A stretch of 64,000 bases of DNA. Origin: Planktotalea frisia (GTDB lineage: Bacteria > Pseudomonadota > Alphaproteobacteria > Rhodobacterales > Rhodobacteraceae). The notes under the pieces are model-generated. The model was given only the letters and a program-made list of their open reading frames with translations, had not been told where the DNA came from and made no database searches. Positions 16,315 through 25,112 of this stretch are shown here, one piece after another. The position numbers and the translations under genes were made by a program. How positions within the stretch are numbered: position 1 is the stretch's first letter; each line of letters begins with the position of its first letter. The stretch spans positions 62,001 through 126,000 of the forward strand of contig NZ_MLCB01000091.1 of the NCBI RefSeq assembly GCF_001890925.1, in the 5' to 3' direction.

Positions 16315-17573
16315 CACAAACGGCTGCGCGTCCCGAGGGCCTGTCTGCATATATCGCGGTGACTGCGGCCTATTGGGCCTTTATGCTGACCGATGGTGCG
16401 TTGCGGATGCTGGTTTTGCTGCACTTTCACACGCTGGGTTTTTCACCGGTGCAATTGGCCTATCTGTTCGTGCTGTATGAAATCGCGGGCGTTGTGACGA
16501 ACCTCTGCGCGGGTTGGATCGCCGCCCGGTTCGGTCTGACCTCGACGCTTTATGCGGGGTTGGGCCTGCAAGTGCTGGCCCTGCTGGTGCTGTCGCAGCT
16601 TGACCCAAGCTGGGCGGTCGGGGCGTCTGTGGTCTTTGTCATGCTGGTGCAAGGGGCGAGTGGCGTCGCCAAAGACCTTGCCAAGATGTCGTCGAAATCG
16701 GCGGCCAAACTGCTTGCCCCGACCGAGGGTGGGGGCCTGTTTCGATGGGTTGCCCTGTTGACCGGATCCAAGAATATGGTGAAGGGCGCGGGCTTTTTGC
16801 TCGGCGCGGTGCTGCTTGCGACGGCGGGGTTTGTCTGGGCCGTGCTCGGGATGGCTGCGATCCTTGCTGTGATCCTGTTGGCCATTTTGGTGGCCATGCC
16901 TGCGGGACTGCCAAAAGGGCGCAAAGGGGCGAAATTCGCGGAAGTATTCTCAAAATCGGCAAATGTGAACTGGCTGAGTGCCGCGCGGGTGTTTCTGTTT
17001 GGTGCGCGGGACGTTTGGTTTGTGGTCGGCATCCCTATCTACTTCTACGCAGTGCTGTCGGATGGCACGACGACAGGCAACCGTACTGCGTTTTTCATGA
17101 TCGGTACATTCATGGCGGGGTGGGTCATCCTCTATGGCCTCGTTCAGGCCAATGCACCGCGCATACTGCGTGCAAAGGACCGCCCTGCCGCAGATTTGAT
17201 CGCTGCGGCCCGCAACTGGGGTTGGGGGCTTGTGGCGGTACCGATGGGTCTTACCCTTGCGGCCTTCGTTGCAGGGGAACCACAGACATGGCTGACCGTT
17301 ACCCTCGTGGCAGGATTGTTGGCCTTTGGCGCAGTTTTTGCGGTGAACTCATCGCTGCATTCCTATCTGATCCTGTCCTTTACCAAGGCCGAGCGCGTGA
17401 CGATGGATGTCGGTTTTTACTACATGGCCAATGCCGCCGGACGGTTGGCGGGTACGCTGTTGTCAGGGCTGACCTATCAGGCGGGCGGCTTGCCCATCAT
17501 GCTTGGGACGGCGACAGTCATGGTTGCGACCTCTGCCATTGCCGTGGGTTTTCTGAAGCCGGCGATTAAATAA
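16311..17573 (+). CDS. arsJ: ArsJ, organoarsenical efflux MFS permease
   Basis: A 420-residue major facilitator protein with about 12 hydrophobic segments. The start (GTG at 16311) overlaps the GAPDH stop. The N-terminal helix reads [32 protein letters not shown], and the segment [23 protein letters not shown] is typical of ArsJ. It exports 1-arseno-3-phosphoglycerate, which breaks down to arsenate outside. Together with the two upstream genes it forms a complete arsenate-resistance unit that needs no arsenite pump. Confidence 0.9.
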   Translation: MTQTAARPEGLSAYIAVTAAYWAFMLTDGALRMLVLLHFHTLGFSPVQLAYLFVLYEIAGVVTNLCAGWIAARFGLTSTLYAGLGLQVLALLVLSQLDPSWAVGASVVFVMLVQGASGVAKDLAKMSSKSAAKLLAPTEGGGLFRWVALLTGSKNMVKGAGFLLGAVLLATAGFVWAVLGMAAILAVILLAILVAMPAGLPKGRKGAKFAEVFSKSANVNWLSAARVFLFGARDVWFVVGIPIYFYAVLSDGTTTGNRTAFFMIGTFMAGWVILYGLVQANAPRILRAKDRPAADLIAAARNWGWGLVAVPMGLTLAAFVAGEPQTWLTVTLVAGLLAFGAVFAVNSSLHSYLILSFTKAERVTMDVGFYYMANAAGRLAGTLLSGLTYQAGGLPIMLGTATVMVATSAIAVGFLKPAIK

Positions 17574-17638
17574 GAAATCGAGAAACCAGTTCCATGGCTT
17601 ATGAAAATTCCCTGTCCGAGGTTTTTTGGATCACGCCC

Positions 17639-18088
17639 CTAAAATTGCAGGGTAATACGCTCTTCGGTCCGGTCGACGACTGACATGCCTTCACGCTCAT
17701 AGAAACGCCGCGCATCGTTATTGGTACTCAAGACCGTGAGCCTTAAAGTGAGGCCACGACACTCGGCTTGCCGAAGCTTTATTACCAAAACGCAAGCTCC
17801 GATTCCGCGTCTGCGATACTGCGGTGACACATAAAGTTTCTTGATACGCAGATGATCGGCTTGCCATTCGCAGGCAACGCAGCCCACGAGTTCTCCGCCC
17901 CACTCGATCATCTCATGACCCTCAAGTAGCAGCGATTCTGGGTTAAAAGAAGGCACCCATTTGCCCCAAAGAGCTTCGGCATAGCTGCGCATTCCATCTT
18001 CTTCCAAAAGCAGGATAAATGGCGCATCCTTGCGCGTTGCCAAGCGTAGCCGAGTCTGATCGCCTATGCCCGATAATCGCTGGGGCAC
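17639..18088 (-). CDS. GNAT-family N-acetyltransferase
   Basis: About 149 residues from a GTG at 18088, which lies just after the acyltransferase stop and 7 nt behind AAGG; an ATG at 18139 would overlap the upstream gene by 50 nt. The core motif is IKKLYVSPQYRRRGIGACVLVIKLRQAE near residue 80, followed by LTVLSTNNDARRFYEREGM. It is probably cotranscribed with the acyltransferase from a Pho-type promoter. Substrate unknown. It is too short to be OlsB, so the ornithine-lipid link is only indirect. Confidence 0.72.
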   Translation of the reverse strand: MPQRLSGIGDQTRLRLATRKDAPFILLLEEDGMRSYAEALWGKWVPSFNPESLLLEGHEMIEWGGELVGCVACEWQADHLRIKKLYVSPQYRRRGIGACVLVIKLRQAECRGLTLRLTVLSTNNDARRFYEREGMSVVDRTEERITLQF

Positions 18089-18089
18089 G

Positions 18090-18968
18090 TCAGACCTTGT
18101 ATCTTTCTTCAAACTCAAAACCGTAACCTGCATTGGCAACGCCCTGAGGGGAGAGCGCGTATGTCTGGTCTCGAAGAGAATCCATCATCGCCTGTGTATC
18201 ATGCGAACAGGCTGCAATTGTTTCAGGCGATATTGGTTTGCCAATTGCGATCTTAACGGGCTTATCAGCACGCCTGCGAAACTCATTGAGCAAGAGCGCA
18301 ACCCGCAAGTTGTAATGGATATGGCTTGCCAGCTGAAACAGGCGTGAATTCTGTCCATCAAAGAAAACGGGCACCACTGTCGCATTGGATTTGGTGATCA
18401 TGCGGGCAGTGAAACGCCGCCAGCCCGGATCAAGGGGCCGCTGAAAAGGATGAGCCGCGGTCGAAACCGTTCCGCCAGGAAAGACACCGATTGCACCGCC
18501 TGCCTTGAGAGCCGTCAACGCCTTTGCGCGCGTCTCGAGGTTGAGCTTCACTGCATCCTTGGTCTCGTCAAAGTTGATGGGTAAAACAGTCCCTGCAAGT
18601 TCTGGCGCATCCTGAAAGACACTATTTGCCAGTATGTGAAACGCGCCGCGCCGCTTGGACAGGATATGCCCCATAACAAGGCCATCAAGGATGCCAAAAG
18701 GATGGTTTGCGACAATCACCAAGGGGCCTTGCGCCGGAATATCCGCCAAAGATCCCGACATCACATCAAGGCTTACGCCGTATCGGCCGAGCATGACGTC
18801 CCAAAAGCTCCGACCCTGCGCAATTTCGATATCATAGTCTTGCGCGCGCCTGATTAGATCAAGCCGCCCAGTGGCGTTCTCGATAAGCTTGATGACGGTT
18901 CGCCCAGAACGTGTCTGTGCCGCTTTGGCATAAGAAACCTGAGAAGGGGCGTGTTTATCCATCCGCAT
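18090..18968 (-). CDS. PlsC-like lysophospholipid acyltransferase
   Basis: A 292-residue acyltransferase that should transfer an acyl chain to a lysolipid at the inner membrane. Block I is VANHPFGILDG (a variant of NHx4D), block III is IGVFPGGTVSTA in place of the usual EGTRS, and block IV is ATVVPVFFDGQNSRLF. This variant occurs in PlsC relatives often annotated as hemolysin-like or OlsA-like. A Pho box (19009-19026) almost identical to that of pstS stands 41 bp upstream. A role in replacing phospholipids during phosphate starvation is therefore inferred. The exact acceptor is not known. Confidence 0.8.
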   Translation of the reverse strand: MRMDKHAPSQVSYAKAAQTRSGRTVIKLIENATGRLDLIRRAQDYDIEIAQGRSFWDVMLGRYGVSLDVMSGSLADIPAQGPLVIVANHPFGILDGLVMGHILSKRRGAFHILANSVFQDAPELAGTVLPINFDETKDAVKLNLETRAKALTALKAGGAIGVFPGGTVSTAAHPFQRPLDPGWRRFTARMITKSNATVVPVFFDGQNSRLFQLASHIHYNLRVALLLNEFRRRADKPVKIAIGKPISPETIAACSHDTQAMMDSLRDQTYALSPQGVANAGYGFEFEERYKV

Positions 18969-19008
18969 TGATCCTTGTGATACGTTTGCGGCAATCTAGC
19001 CAAGTTTC

Positions 19009-19026
19009 GCTACAGCTTTGTGACAT
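19009..19026 (-). promoter_or_regulatory. Pho box before the acyltransferase gene
   Basis: The minus strand reads ATGTCACAAAGCTGTAGC, differing at two positions from the second pstS box ATGTCACAAAGCTGTTAC. Another partial repeat (CTTGGCT) follows at the next 11-bp step. It lies 41 bp upstream of the ATG at 18968. Confidence 0.65.
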
Positions 19027-19121
19027 TGCTTGTCAGATTTGATTTGAAGTGCGTTCTTCAAAGTCCTTTGACCCGATTGTTTCAGACAAGCGCGCAAGGC
19101 ATTTGAAACCAAGGGGCGGGC

Positions 19122-19433
19122 TTAGCCAATCTCCTGCGGGTCGAAGCGCCATTTCCGAAGGATTGCATCGGGTAGATCAAGATCATGCTGGTGTGCAAAT
19201 ACGAAAAGCATGCCAAGCGCATCGGCGACTTCTGACGCCAGTGCCAGTTTTAGATCGGCATCGGATAGCCCTTTATCACGGCCGCGGCCTGTCATGGTAT
19301 TCCAGACCTGTGTCAGCTCGCCCACTTCTTCGAGAAGTTTCAACATGACCCAATCCCGGTCCCGCTCCAAACCGTGAAGGTCGCAATAGCTTAGCGACGC
19401 CTTGTCAAAGCGTTTTTGCAGTTCTGTCAGCAC
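19122..19433 (-). CDS. MazG-like nucleotide pyrophosphohydrolase
   Basis: A 103-residue all-alpha NTP pyrophosphatase-like protein. The metal-binding pattern is visible: LLEEVGELTQ near residue 31, then LASEVADALG near residue 65 (EEx2E and ExxD). The GTG start at 19433 is supported by a GGAGG ribosome-binding site 9 nt upstream. It ends the phnCDEE-SDR-hexapeptide operon. It may remove a nucleotide or a triphosphate side product, but the substrate is not known. Confidence 0.8.
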   Translation of the reverse strand: MLTELQKRFDKASLSYCDLHGLERDRDWVMLKLLEEVGELTQVWNTMTGRGRDKGLSDADLKLALASEVADALGMLFVFAHQHDLDLPDAILRKWRFDPQEIG

Positions 19434-19436
19434 CGG

Positions 19437-20060
19437 TTAGCCTCCATAGCGCTCAAGAAAGGCTTCGGCACCAAGGGTACGGAAATCATCAAGGGCGGCA
19501 TGCAGACGGTCGTGGCGCCAATCCCACCACGCCAGCGCCATCAGCCTGTCACCAACGCGGGGCGTAAAACGCGGACGCATCGGAACAGCGGGGATGCCCG
19601 CGACGATCATGTAGGGAGGCACATCCTTGGTCACGATTGCACCGCCTGCGATGACGGCCCCGTGGCCGATGCTCACGTCGGGCCGGACCTGTGCGCCATG
19701 CCCAATCCATGTATCATGGCCAATTACCGTGCGGCGGCTGCGCCTCAGGGCGAACCAAGCGTCATCATGAGCTGCATCTTCGAAATAATCGGCCGAGCGA
19801 TAGTGAAAGTGATGCAGACTGGCTTTTTCCATCGGGTGGTCGGTAGCCCCGATCCGCACGAAGGCCGCGATGTTCGAGAATTTGCCCACGGTGGCATTGG
19901 CAATGTCGGCAAACCGGTCGCAATAGGAATAGTCGTCCATATAGGAATGTGCCAATCGGCTGCCCCGTCCGACTTCCACGTATCTTCCGAATGTCGCATC
20001 TGTTATCTCGCACTCTGGATGAACAAAGGGGGCATGGCTTTGCAATCTGGTCTTACTCAA
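19437..20060 (-). CDS. Phosphonate-associated hexapeptide-repeat transferase
   Basis: About 207 residues from a TTG at 20060 that overlaps the SDR stop (TTGA); the open frame further upstream reads into the SDR gene. Left-handed beta-helix repeats are seen in PECEITDATFGRYVEVG and ANATVGKFSNIAAFVRIG. The catalytic-type His lies in VIGHDTWIGHGAQVRPDVSIGHGAVIAGGAIVTKDV. This matches the hexapeptide acetyltransferase family found in phosphonate operons. It may acetylate an aminophosphonate or an intermediate; this is inference from family and context. Confidence 0.85.
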   Translation of the reverse strand: MSKTRLQSHAPFVHPECEITDATFGRYVEVGRGSRLAHSYMDDYSYCDRFADIANATVGKFSNIAAFVRIGATDHPMEKASLHHFHYRSADYFEDAAHDDAWFALRRSRRTVIGHDTWIGHGAQVRPDVSIGHGAVIAGGAIVTKDVPPYMIVAGIPAVPMRPRFTPRVGDRLMALAWWDWRHDRLHAALDDFRTLGAEAFLERYGG

Positions 20061-20698
20061 AATGCGCGCTCCTCGCCGGTCCAGCGAAAAAACTTGCCGG
20101 TTTGCTCGAGGGTGACGCGTTCTGCCAGATCGATAATTCCTGTTGCAACCTCTTCCGGGGTGAGCTCGGCCTTCGCTCCGCCCATGTCCGTCTGTACCCA
20201 ACCAGGATCGACAACCACGACTGCGATACCATCGGGGTAGAGATCTGTAGCCAACCCCTGCATAACCTTATTCACTGCGGCCTTCGATGCACGGTACGAA
20301 ATCCGATCTGATTTGGCATAGCCCATATAGGACATCTGACTTGAGATCGTCAGGATGCGAGGGCTGCCGCTGCGGCGCAAATGATCGAGGCAAGCCGTGC
20401 TCACCGCGAGCGCACCTGCGACATTAACGGCAAAGGTATGGGCCATCGCGGTCCAGTCCATATCGGTTGTCGGGCTGTCCGGGCCAATGATACCTGCATT
20501 GTTGATGACAATATCAATGGGCTGGTTGATTGCTGACATTGCTTGCTTAACCTGCATGGGATTGCTGATATCAAAGATGACGTCGCCTCCCTGACCCACA
20601 CGCGTTGCGCGCAAAATGCTGTGTCCGCGGCCTTTGGCCTCTGCGGCAAGTGCAGCACCAATCCCGCGATTGCTGCCTGTAATCAGGATGCGTGCCAT
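20057..20698 (-). CDS. Short-chain dehydrogenase/reductase
   Basis: A 213-residue SDR. The cofactor site is ILITGSNRGIGAALAAEA, followed by VINNAGIIGP, the catalytic Ser in LTISSQMSYMG and the Tyr-Lys pair in ISYRASKAAVNK. All catalytic residues are present. The ATG at 20698 overlaps the phnE stop (ATGA), and the stop overlaps the hexapeptide gene. Membership in a phosphonate uptake operon suggests an alcohol or aldehyde step on a phosphonate or its product. The substrate is unknown. Confidence 0.85.
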   Translation of the reverse strand: MARILITGSNRGIGAALAAEAKGRGHSILRATRVGQGGDVIFDISNPMQVKQAMSAINQPIDIVINNAGIIGPDSPTTDMDWTAMAHTFAVNVAGALAVSTACLDHLRRSGSPRILTISSQMSYMGYAKSDRISYRASKAAVNKVMQGLATDLYPDGIAVVVVDPGWVQTDMGGAKAELTPEEVATGIIDLAERVTLEQTGKFFRWTGEERAF

Positions 20699-22011
20699 CA
20701 GTCTTTTCGACCGATCAGTTTGCCGCGCAACCATCCTGAGAGCCAATCCATGAACATCACCATGGCGATGATCAAAACGATATAGTAGGCAACTTCTTCC
20801 CAGTCTTTTTGGGTCTGGATGGCTTGGGTCAGCATCAGCCCGATGCCACCGCCGGTGATGGCTCCGATGATGGTGGCAGAGCGCGTATTGGATTCCAGAA
20901 AGTACAGGATTTGCGCCAGCAGCACCGGCACCAACTGGGGGATCACGCCAAAGCGGTATCGTTGCAGCGGTTTGGCCCCCGTGGAGGAAACCCCTTCGAT
21001 CTGTTTCTGGTCCACATTCTCCAGCGCCTCGGAAAAGATTTTACCGAAGGTGCCAGTATCGGTAATCAGGATCGCCAGCGCGCCTGTCAACGGACCGGGG
21101 CCAAAAGCGCGGGCGAGGACAACCGTCCAGATCAGCGCATCTACGCCCCGAACAAAATCGAAAAGGCGGCGCGTGGCGGCGCGCAGTAGCATGATGGGTG
21201 AGAAACGCTTTGCTGCCAGAAAGCCAAGGGGCAAGGCGATGATCGCAGCCCCCATGGTCCCAAGAAACGCCATTAGGATCGTCTCGCCAATGGCCCAAGC
21301 CACGTCCTTGTGGCGCCACATGGCGTTGTTCCACCAATCAGACATGGCCCCTGAGATATTCGGTCGGGCAGGATCCACGCGCTCGCCGAACAGGATCTTT
21401 GAAAGGCTTTGGCCGTGGTAAGGGCTGTCGAGAGTAAACCAGAACAGCTCCCAACCGGGGAAGTAGTTGAAAACCTCGGTGCGGGCACCCGTCAGGGTGA
21501 TGCGTCCTTCGGGCGTTGTGATACCGATGCGGCGATTTGAGGCTGAAATCCAGCCCGGCAGATCATCTGGCAGGTTGGTCACGAGGCTGCGGCCTTCGGC
21601 GCGTACTTCGATCAGCGGAAAGTTTGGGATTTCAATCTCGGTCCGGTTTTCCGGCAGGTAACGGACAATATGATCGCCGCCTAGGTCAATTGTGATGACC
21701 TCGTCACCTGTGACCCAAGCAGGCCGCGCACCTTCAGGGTAGCGGCCTTTGCGTTCCCCTTCAACGGCATAGCTGATCTCGCCCGAGCGGTTGTCACGGG
21801 TGACATGCACTTTGTGCGACCAACTGTCCGAAACCAACGTCACTGCGTTGTCCATGTTGGCACGCCCTGCAAGGCCGGGCAGATCAAAGGCAAAGAAAAT
21901 ATACGTCAGGTAGGCGAGGATAACTGCGGGAATGGCAAAACCAACGAGCCGTTTGCGCTGAAAAAGCCTGTCAGCCCGAAGCTTGGTCGTGTCCAGTTCA
22001 ATAGTTGTCAT
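20698..22011 (-). CDS. phnE: Phosphonate ABC permease PhnE (long form)
   Basis: A 437-residue permease. After a membrane segment at residues ~24-46 comes a periplasmic insert of roughly 170 residues (DNAVTLVSDSWSHKV to LFWFTLDSPYHGQSL). The usual PhnE transmembrane core follows from about residue 235, with STGAKPLQRYRFGVIPQLVP near residue 345 and IGAITGGGIGL near residue 390. PhnE proteins are normally 260-300 residues, so this is an extended form. It should pair with the shorter PhnE encoded just upstream at 22031-22906. Confidence 0.88.
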   Translation of the reverse strand: MTTIELDTTKLRADRLFQRKRLVGFAIPAVILAYLTYIFFAFDLPGLAGRANMDNAVTLVSDSWSHKVHVTRDNRSGEISYAVEGERKGRYPEGARPAWVTGDEVITIDLGGDHIVRYLPENRTEIEIPNFPLIEVRAEGRSLVTNLPDDLPGWISASNRRIGITTPEGRITLTGARTEVFNYFPGWELFWFTLDSPYHGQSLSKILFGERVDPARPNISGAMSDWWNNAMWRHKDVAWAIGETILMAFLGTMGAAIIALPLGFLAAKRFSPIMLLRAATRRLFDFVRGVDALIWTVVLARAFGPGPLTGALAILITDTGTFGKIFSEALENVDQKQIEGVSSTGAKPLQRYRFGVIPQLVPVLLAQILYFLESNTRSATIIGAITGGGIGLMLTQAIQTQKDWEEVAYYIVLIIAMVMFMDWLSGWLRGKLIGRKD

Positions 22012-22030
22012 TGGCTTTGCCCTTCAAAGC

Positions 22031-22906
22031 TTAGTGTGTCTGACCATCGGTCAGCCGGTTGCGGTAGCGGCTTGAAACCTGATCAAAGAAAACGATTGTG
22101 CCGAACAGCAGGATGAAGATGGCCGCAGCTTCATCAAAGCGACCAGGCCCCCATGCCATGGCATTGCGTAGTTCATATCCTAGACCACCAGCACCTACGA
22201 ACCCGAGAATGGCAGATGCACGGATGTTGATTTCAAAGCGCAAAAGCGTGTAGCTCACATAGTTTGGCGCAACTTGAGGCAGCACACCCAATAGCATCCG
22301 TTGCAGCCATGTGGCACCTGTGGAAGATAAGCCTTCGACCGCCTTAAGATCGGTATTTTCAGAGACTTCGGAAAACATCTTCGCCAGCGCACCGGCGGTG
22401 TGGATCGCGATGGCGATCATTGCAGGAACGGGGCCACCGCCGAGCACAAAGATAAGGACAAGCGCAATCACGATTTCGGGCACCGCGCGCATGATGTCAG
22501 AGATACGGCGAAACAGGGGGATCAAACGGGGCCATTTGGCCAGACCCCTTGTGCCAAGCAGGGACAGAAACAAGCCACCAATCGCGCCAATCAGTGTGGA
22601 AACGGCAGCGATGTTGACAGTCTCGATCAGGGCAGGAAAATATCTGGCCATGAGAGCAGGGAGATCGGCGCGTTTTTCCCACGCTTCGGACAGAACATCT
22701 GCGGGGTAGTCTCCCACTTGATGCAGCCCGTTCCAAAAGCCACCGGCATTGCGGTCGTCGGCGATGTTGAACCCCGAAACCATCAGGATCACAAATATCA
22801 AAAGTGTGAGACCGCTATAGAGCCTGCGCCGTTGCACCTGCGCCATGTAGCTGGACTGTATGGTTTGCACCGACTGTGGTGCGCCGCTGAGTGAAATATC
22901 TGCCAT
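22031..22906 (-). CDS. phnE: Phosphonate ABC permease PhnE (short form)
   Basis: About 291 residues from the ATG at 22906, which has CGGGGT before it. The permease core includes ADLPALMARYFPALIET, SSTGATWLQRMLLGVLPQVAP (the PhnE coupling motif) and ILGFVGAGGLGYEL. Two permease genes in tandem after phnCD are common and suggest a heterodimer. A strong hairpin separates it from phnD. Confidence 0.88.
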   Translation of the reverse strand: MADISLSGAPQSVQTIQSSYMAQVQRRRLYSGLTLLIFVILMVSGFNIADDRNAGGFWNGLHQVGDYPADVLSEAWEKRADLPALMARYFPALIETVNIAAVSTLIGAIGGLFLSLLGTRGLAKWPRLIPLFRRISDIMRAVPEIVIALVLIFVLGGGPVPAMIAIAIHTAGALAKMFSEVSENTDLKAVEGLSSTGATWLQRMLLGVLPQVAPNYVSYTLLRFEINIRASAILGFVGAGGLGYELRNAMAWGPGRFDEAAAIFILLFGTIVFFDQVSSRYRNRLTDGQTH

Positions 22907-22928
22907 GTTGACCCCGCACAAAGAAATA

Positions 22929-22952
22929 CCGGCAGCCCCGAGGGGCTACCGG
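22929..22952 (-). terminator. Intercistronic hairpin between phnD and phnE
   Basis: On the minus strand CCGGTAGCCCC pairs with GGGGCTGCCGG (11 bp with one wobble) around a 2-nt centre, followed by TATTTCTTT. It probably reduces read-through or protects the 3' end of the phnD message, so that more binding protein than permease is made. Confidence 0.6.
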
Positions 22953-22970
22953 ATGCGTCATAAAAATTAC

Positions 22971-23882
22971 TTAGCCGCCGATTTTCGCTTTGCGGGCCTC
23001 GACGATTGAAATGTAGGTGTCGTGTGTTACGGGTTGGAACCCGCGGGTGTCACCGGACGCTACACCGTAGGCGCAATCCGGGTCTGCTTCGTAAAGGCCG
23101 TCCACCAGTGCAGTCATCTTTTCGCGCACGTCTGCTGGCAGCGCCTTGCGCAGAACGATGGGGCCTTCGGGAATGACTTTGGATTTCCAGATTTGAACCA
23201 TCTCGTTCATGTCGACCAGACCAGCGTCAACAGCCTTGCGTAGCGCGCCAGAGTTGTAGCCGTCTTCCCAGTTGCCCTGAGCGTCAGCCCATGTCACGCC
23301 GCCGTCAATGTCACCGTTGTTCACCGCAACGATGGTTTGCTCATGACCGCCAGTGAATTTGACTTCGCCAAAGTACTCGCCGCTCTCCATGGTTACGCCG
23401 TCTTTGTACTGCGGGATCTCGATGGAGGGGATCAGGTAGCCGGAGGTGGAGTTTGGATCACCAAAGCCGAATACTTTGCCTTCCATGTCATCCAAAGATG
23501 TCACGCCGCTGTCTTTGCGGGCAAAACCGATGGAGTGGTAACCGACGGAACCGTCTACGTTCACTTTGATCAGCACAGGCTCAACGGCTTCGGGGTCTTG
23601 CAGGAATGTGGCGGCATAGGCGGAGGCACCGAGCCATGCCATGTCGATGTTACCGCCCAGCAGACCCTGGATCACACCGTTATAGTCGGCAGGCGCAAAC
23701 AGCTTTGTCTCAACGCCGAGCGCCTCTGTCGTGTAATCAGCAAGGCACTGATAGCTATTCATGCGGTCTTGGGCGTTTTCGCCGCCAAGAATGCCGATGC
23801 GGAATTCGGTGATTTCTTGTGCGAAAGCGCCGGTGCTCAGGGCAGTGGTGGCGGCAAGTGCCAGTGCAAGTGTCTTTTTCAT
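22971..23882 (-). CDS. phnD: Phosphonate ABC transporter substrate-binding protein PhnD
   Basis: A 303-residue periplasmic protein with a signal peptide ending ALSTGAFAQ. Family motifs include FRIGILGGENAQDRMNSYQCL near residue 26, DMAWLGASAYAA, FGFGDPNSTSGYLIPSIEI near residue 135 (Ser/Thr oxyanion loop) and DGGVTWADAQGNWEDG. It is the canonical PhnD type and is much closer to E. coli-like PhnD than the protein at 2995-3864. The SD GGAG lies before the ATG. Confidence 0.92.
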   Translation of the reverse strand: MKKTLALALAATTALSTGAFAQEITEFRIGILGGENAQDRMNSYQCLADYTTEALGVETKLFAPADYNGVIQGLLGGNIDMAWLGASAYAATFLQDPEAVEPVLIKVNVDGSVGYHSIGFARKDSGVTSLDDMEGKVFGFGDPNSTSGYLIPSIEIPQYKDGVTMESGEYFGEVKFTGGHEQTIVAVNNGDIDGGVTWADAQGNWEDGYNSGALRKAVDAGLVDMNEMVQIWKSKVIPEGPIVLRKALPADVREKMTALVDGLYEADPDCAYGVASGDTRGFQPVTHDTYISIVEARKAKIGG

Positions 23883-23955
23883 GGTCTTCTCCGTGGTTGA
23901 TTGCCCGCTGCCTTTCGGCTGTTTGAGGGCAGTTTAGGTGAGGGTGGAAACTGGC

Positions 23956-24771
23956 TCAGACATAGGCTTCCGCTTCGCGGACCTCTGGTCTGTCCAGTGT
24001 TTCGATTTCGGTAGAGGTGGCAGCTTCAGAAAAGTCCGCGCCTGCGCCATAGATGTCGCGGGCAACGCCAGTGGTGAGTTGTTCGGGCGTGCCATCAAAT
24101 ACGATCCTGCCATCGCGCATCCCGATCACGCGATCGCAATAGCGGCGCGCCGTATCCAGGGTGTGCAAATTAGCGATCACCATGCGCCCGTCTTCTTCGT
24201 GAATGGTGCGCAGGGATTGCATCACCACTTGCGCATTCATCGGATCGAGAGAGGCGATAGGCTCATCCGCCAGAATGATCTGGGGGTCTTGCATCAGGGC
24301 ACGCGCAATCGCTACGCGCTGTTGCTGGCCGCCTGACAAGGCTTCGGCGCGTTTGGGTGCCTGTTCGGCAATACCAAGGCGATCAAGGATTTCGATTGCC
24401 TTATGGATATCAGCCTGTGGATAAAGATTGAACAGCGTCGCGACAGTCGAGCGCTTGTTCAGCGTTCCATGGAGCACGTTCGATACCACGTCCATGCGTG
24501 GCACAAGGTTGAACTGCTGAAAGATCATTGCACAGCGCGATTGCCAGTTTCGCCTCGCGGCACCCCGCAACGCGGTGATGTCCTCGCCTTGATACGTAAT
24601 CGTACCGGACGTCGCATCACTCAGGCGATTGACCATCCGCAACAGCGTGGATTTTCCTGCGCCAGATCGCCCGATAATTCCGATCATGGATGGTTCGTTT
24701 ACAGAGATATTAGCCGCATCCACGGCTGTTTTATCTCCAAAGCGTTTCGTCAATGTGTCGATTCTTAGCAT
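23956..24771 (-). CDS. phnC: Phosphonate ABC transporter ATP-binding protein PhnC
   Basis: A 271-residue ATPase from the ATG at 24771, which has GGGGGC just upstream; an ATG at 24813 is possible. Walker A is [14 protein letters not shown] near residue 35, the signature is [15 protein letters not shown] and Walker B is [12 protein letters not shown]. First gene of the phnCDEE-SDR-hexapeptide-MazG operon. A 29-bp Pho repeat lies 48 bp upstream. Divergent from phoR. Confidence 0.92.
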   Translation of the reverse strand: MLRIDTLTKRFGDKTAVDAANISVNEPSMIGIIGRSGAGKSTLLRMVNRLSDATSGTITYQGEDITALRGAARRNWQSRCAMIFQQFNLVPRMDVVSNVLHGTLNKRSTVATLFNLYPQADIHKAIEILDRLGIAEQAPKRAEALSGGQQQRVAIARALMQDPQIILADEPIASLDPMNAQVVMQSLRTIHEEDGRMVIANLHTLDTARRYCDRVIGMRDGRIVFDGTPEQLTTGVARDIYGAGADFSEAATSTEIETLDRPEVREAEAYV

Positions 24772-24819
24772 ATCGCCCCCAAGTTTGGGCGATGGATACG
24801 CGGTGAACATCACAGACTT

Positions 24820-24848
24820 GCGACACTTACGTCTCAGTTACATGACAA
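24820..24848 (-). promoter_or_regulatory. Pho box (triple repeat) before phnC
   Basis: The minus strand has TTGTCAT, CTGAGAC and GTGTCGC at exact 11-bp spacing with GTAA spacers. The distal copy is near consensus. It sits in the phnC/phoR divergent region. Confidence 0.55.
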
Positions 24849-25112
24849 TTGCGCAAAAGGACTAAAACGCTGCGAGACGGAATTTGCATCGTCAATGATG
24901 CGTGCTCAAGATCAGGCATCAGACTTCAAATTCATGACTTGCTCAGCGCGTTTGTACAATTTGAGGTAAGGTCAATCTTCATCCGAAGATGGGTGGAAAG
25001 CCCTCTTTTTAGACAGCTTGTCCATGTCTTGGTTGGACTGGGAGGCAGCCATGCCATAAGGGATGTGTGCGCAAGCGCCATTCAGGTAGCTGCCGCATTG
25101 ATGAGGTTCGAG

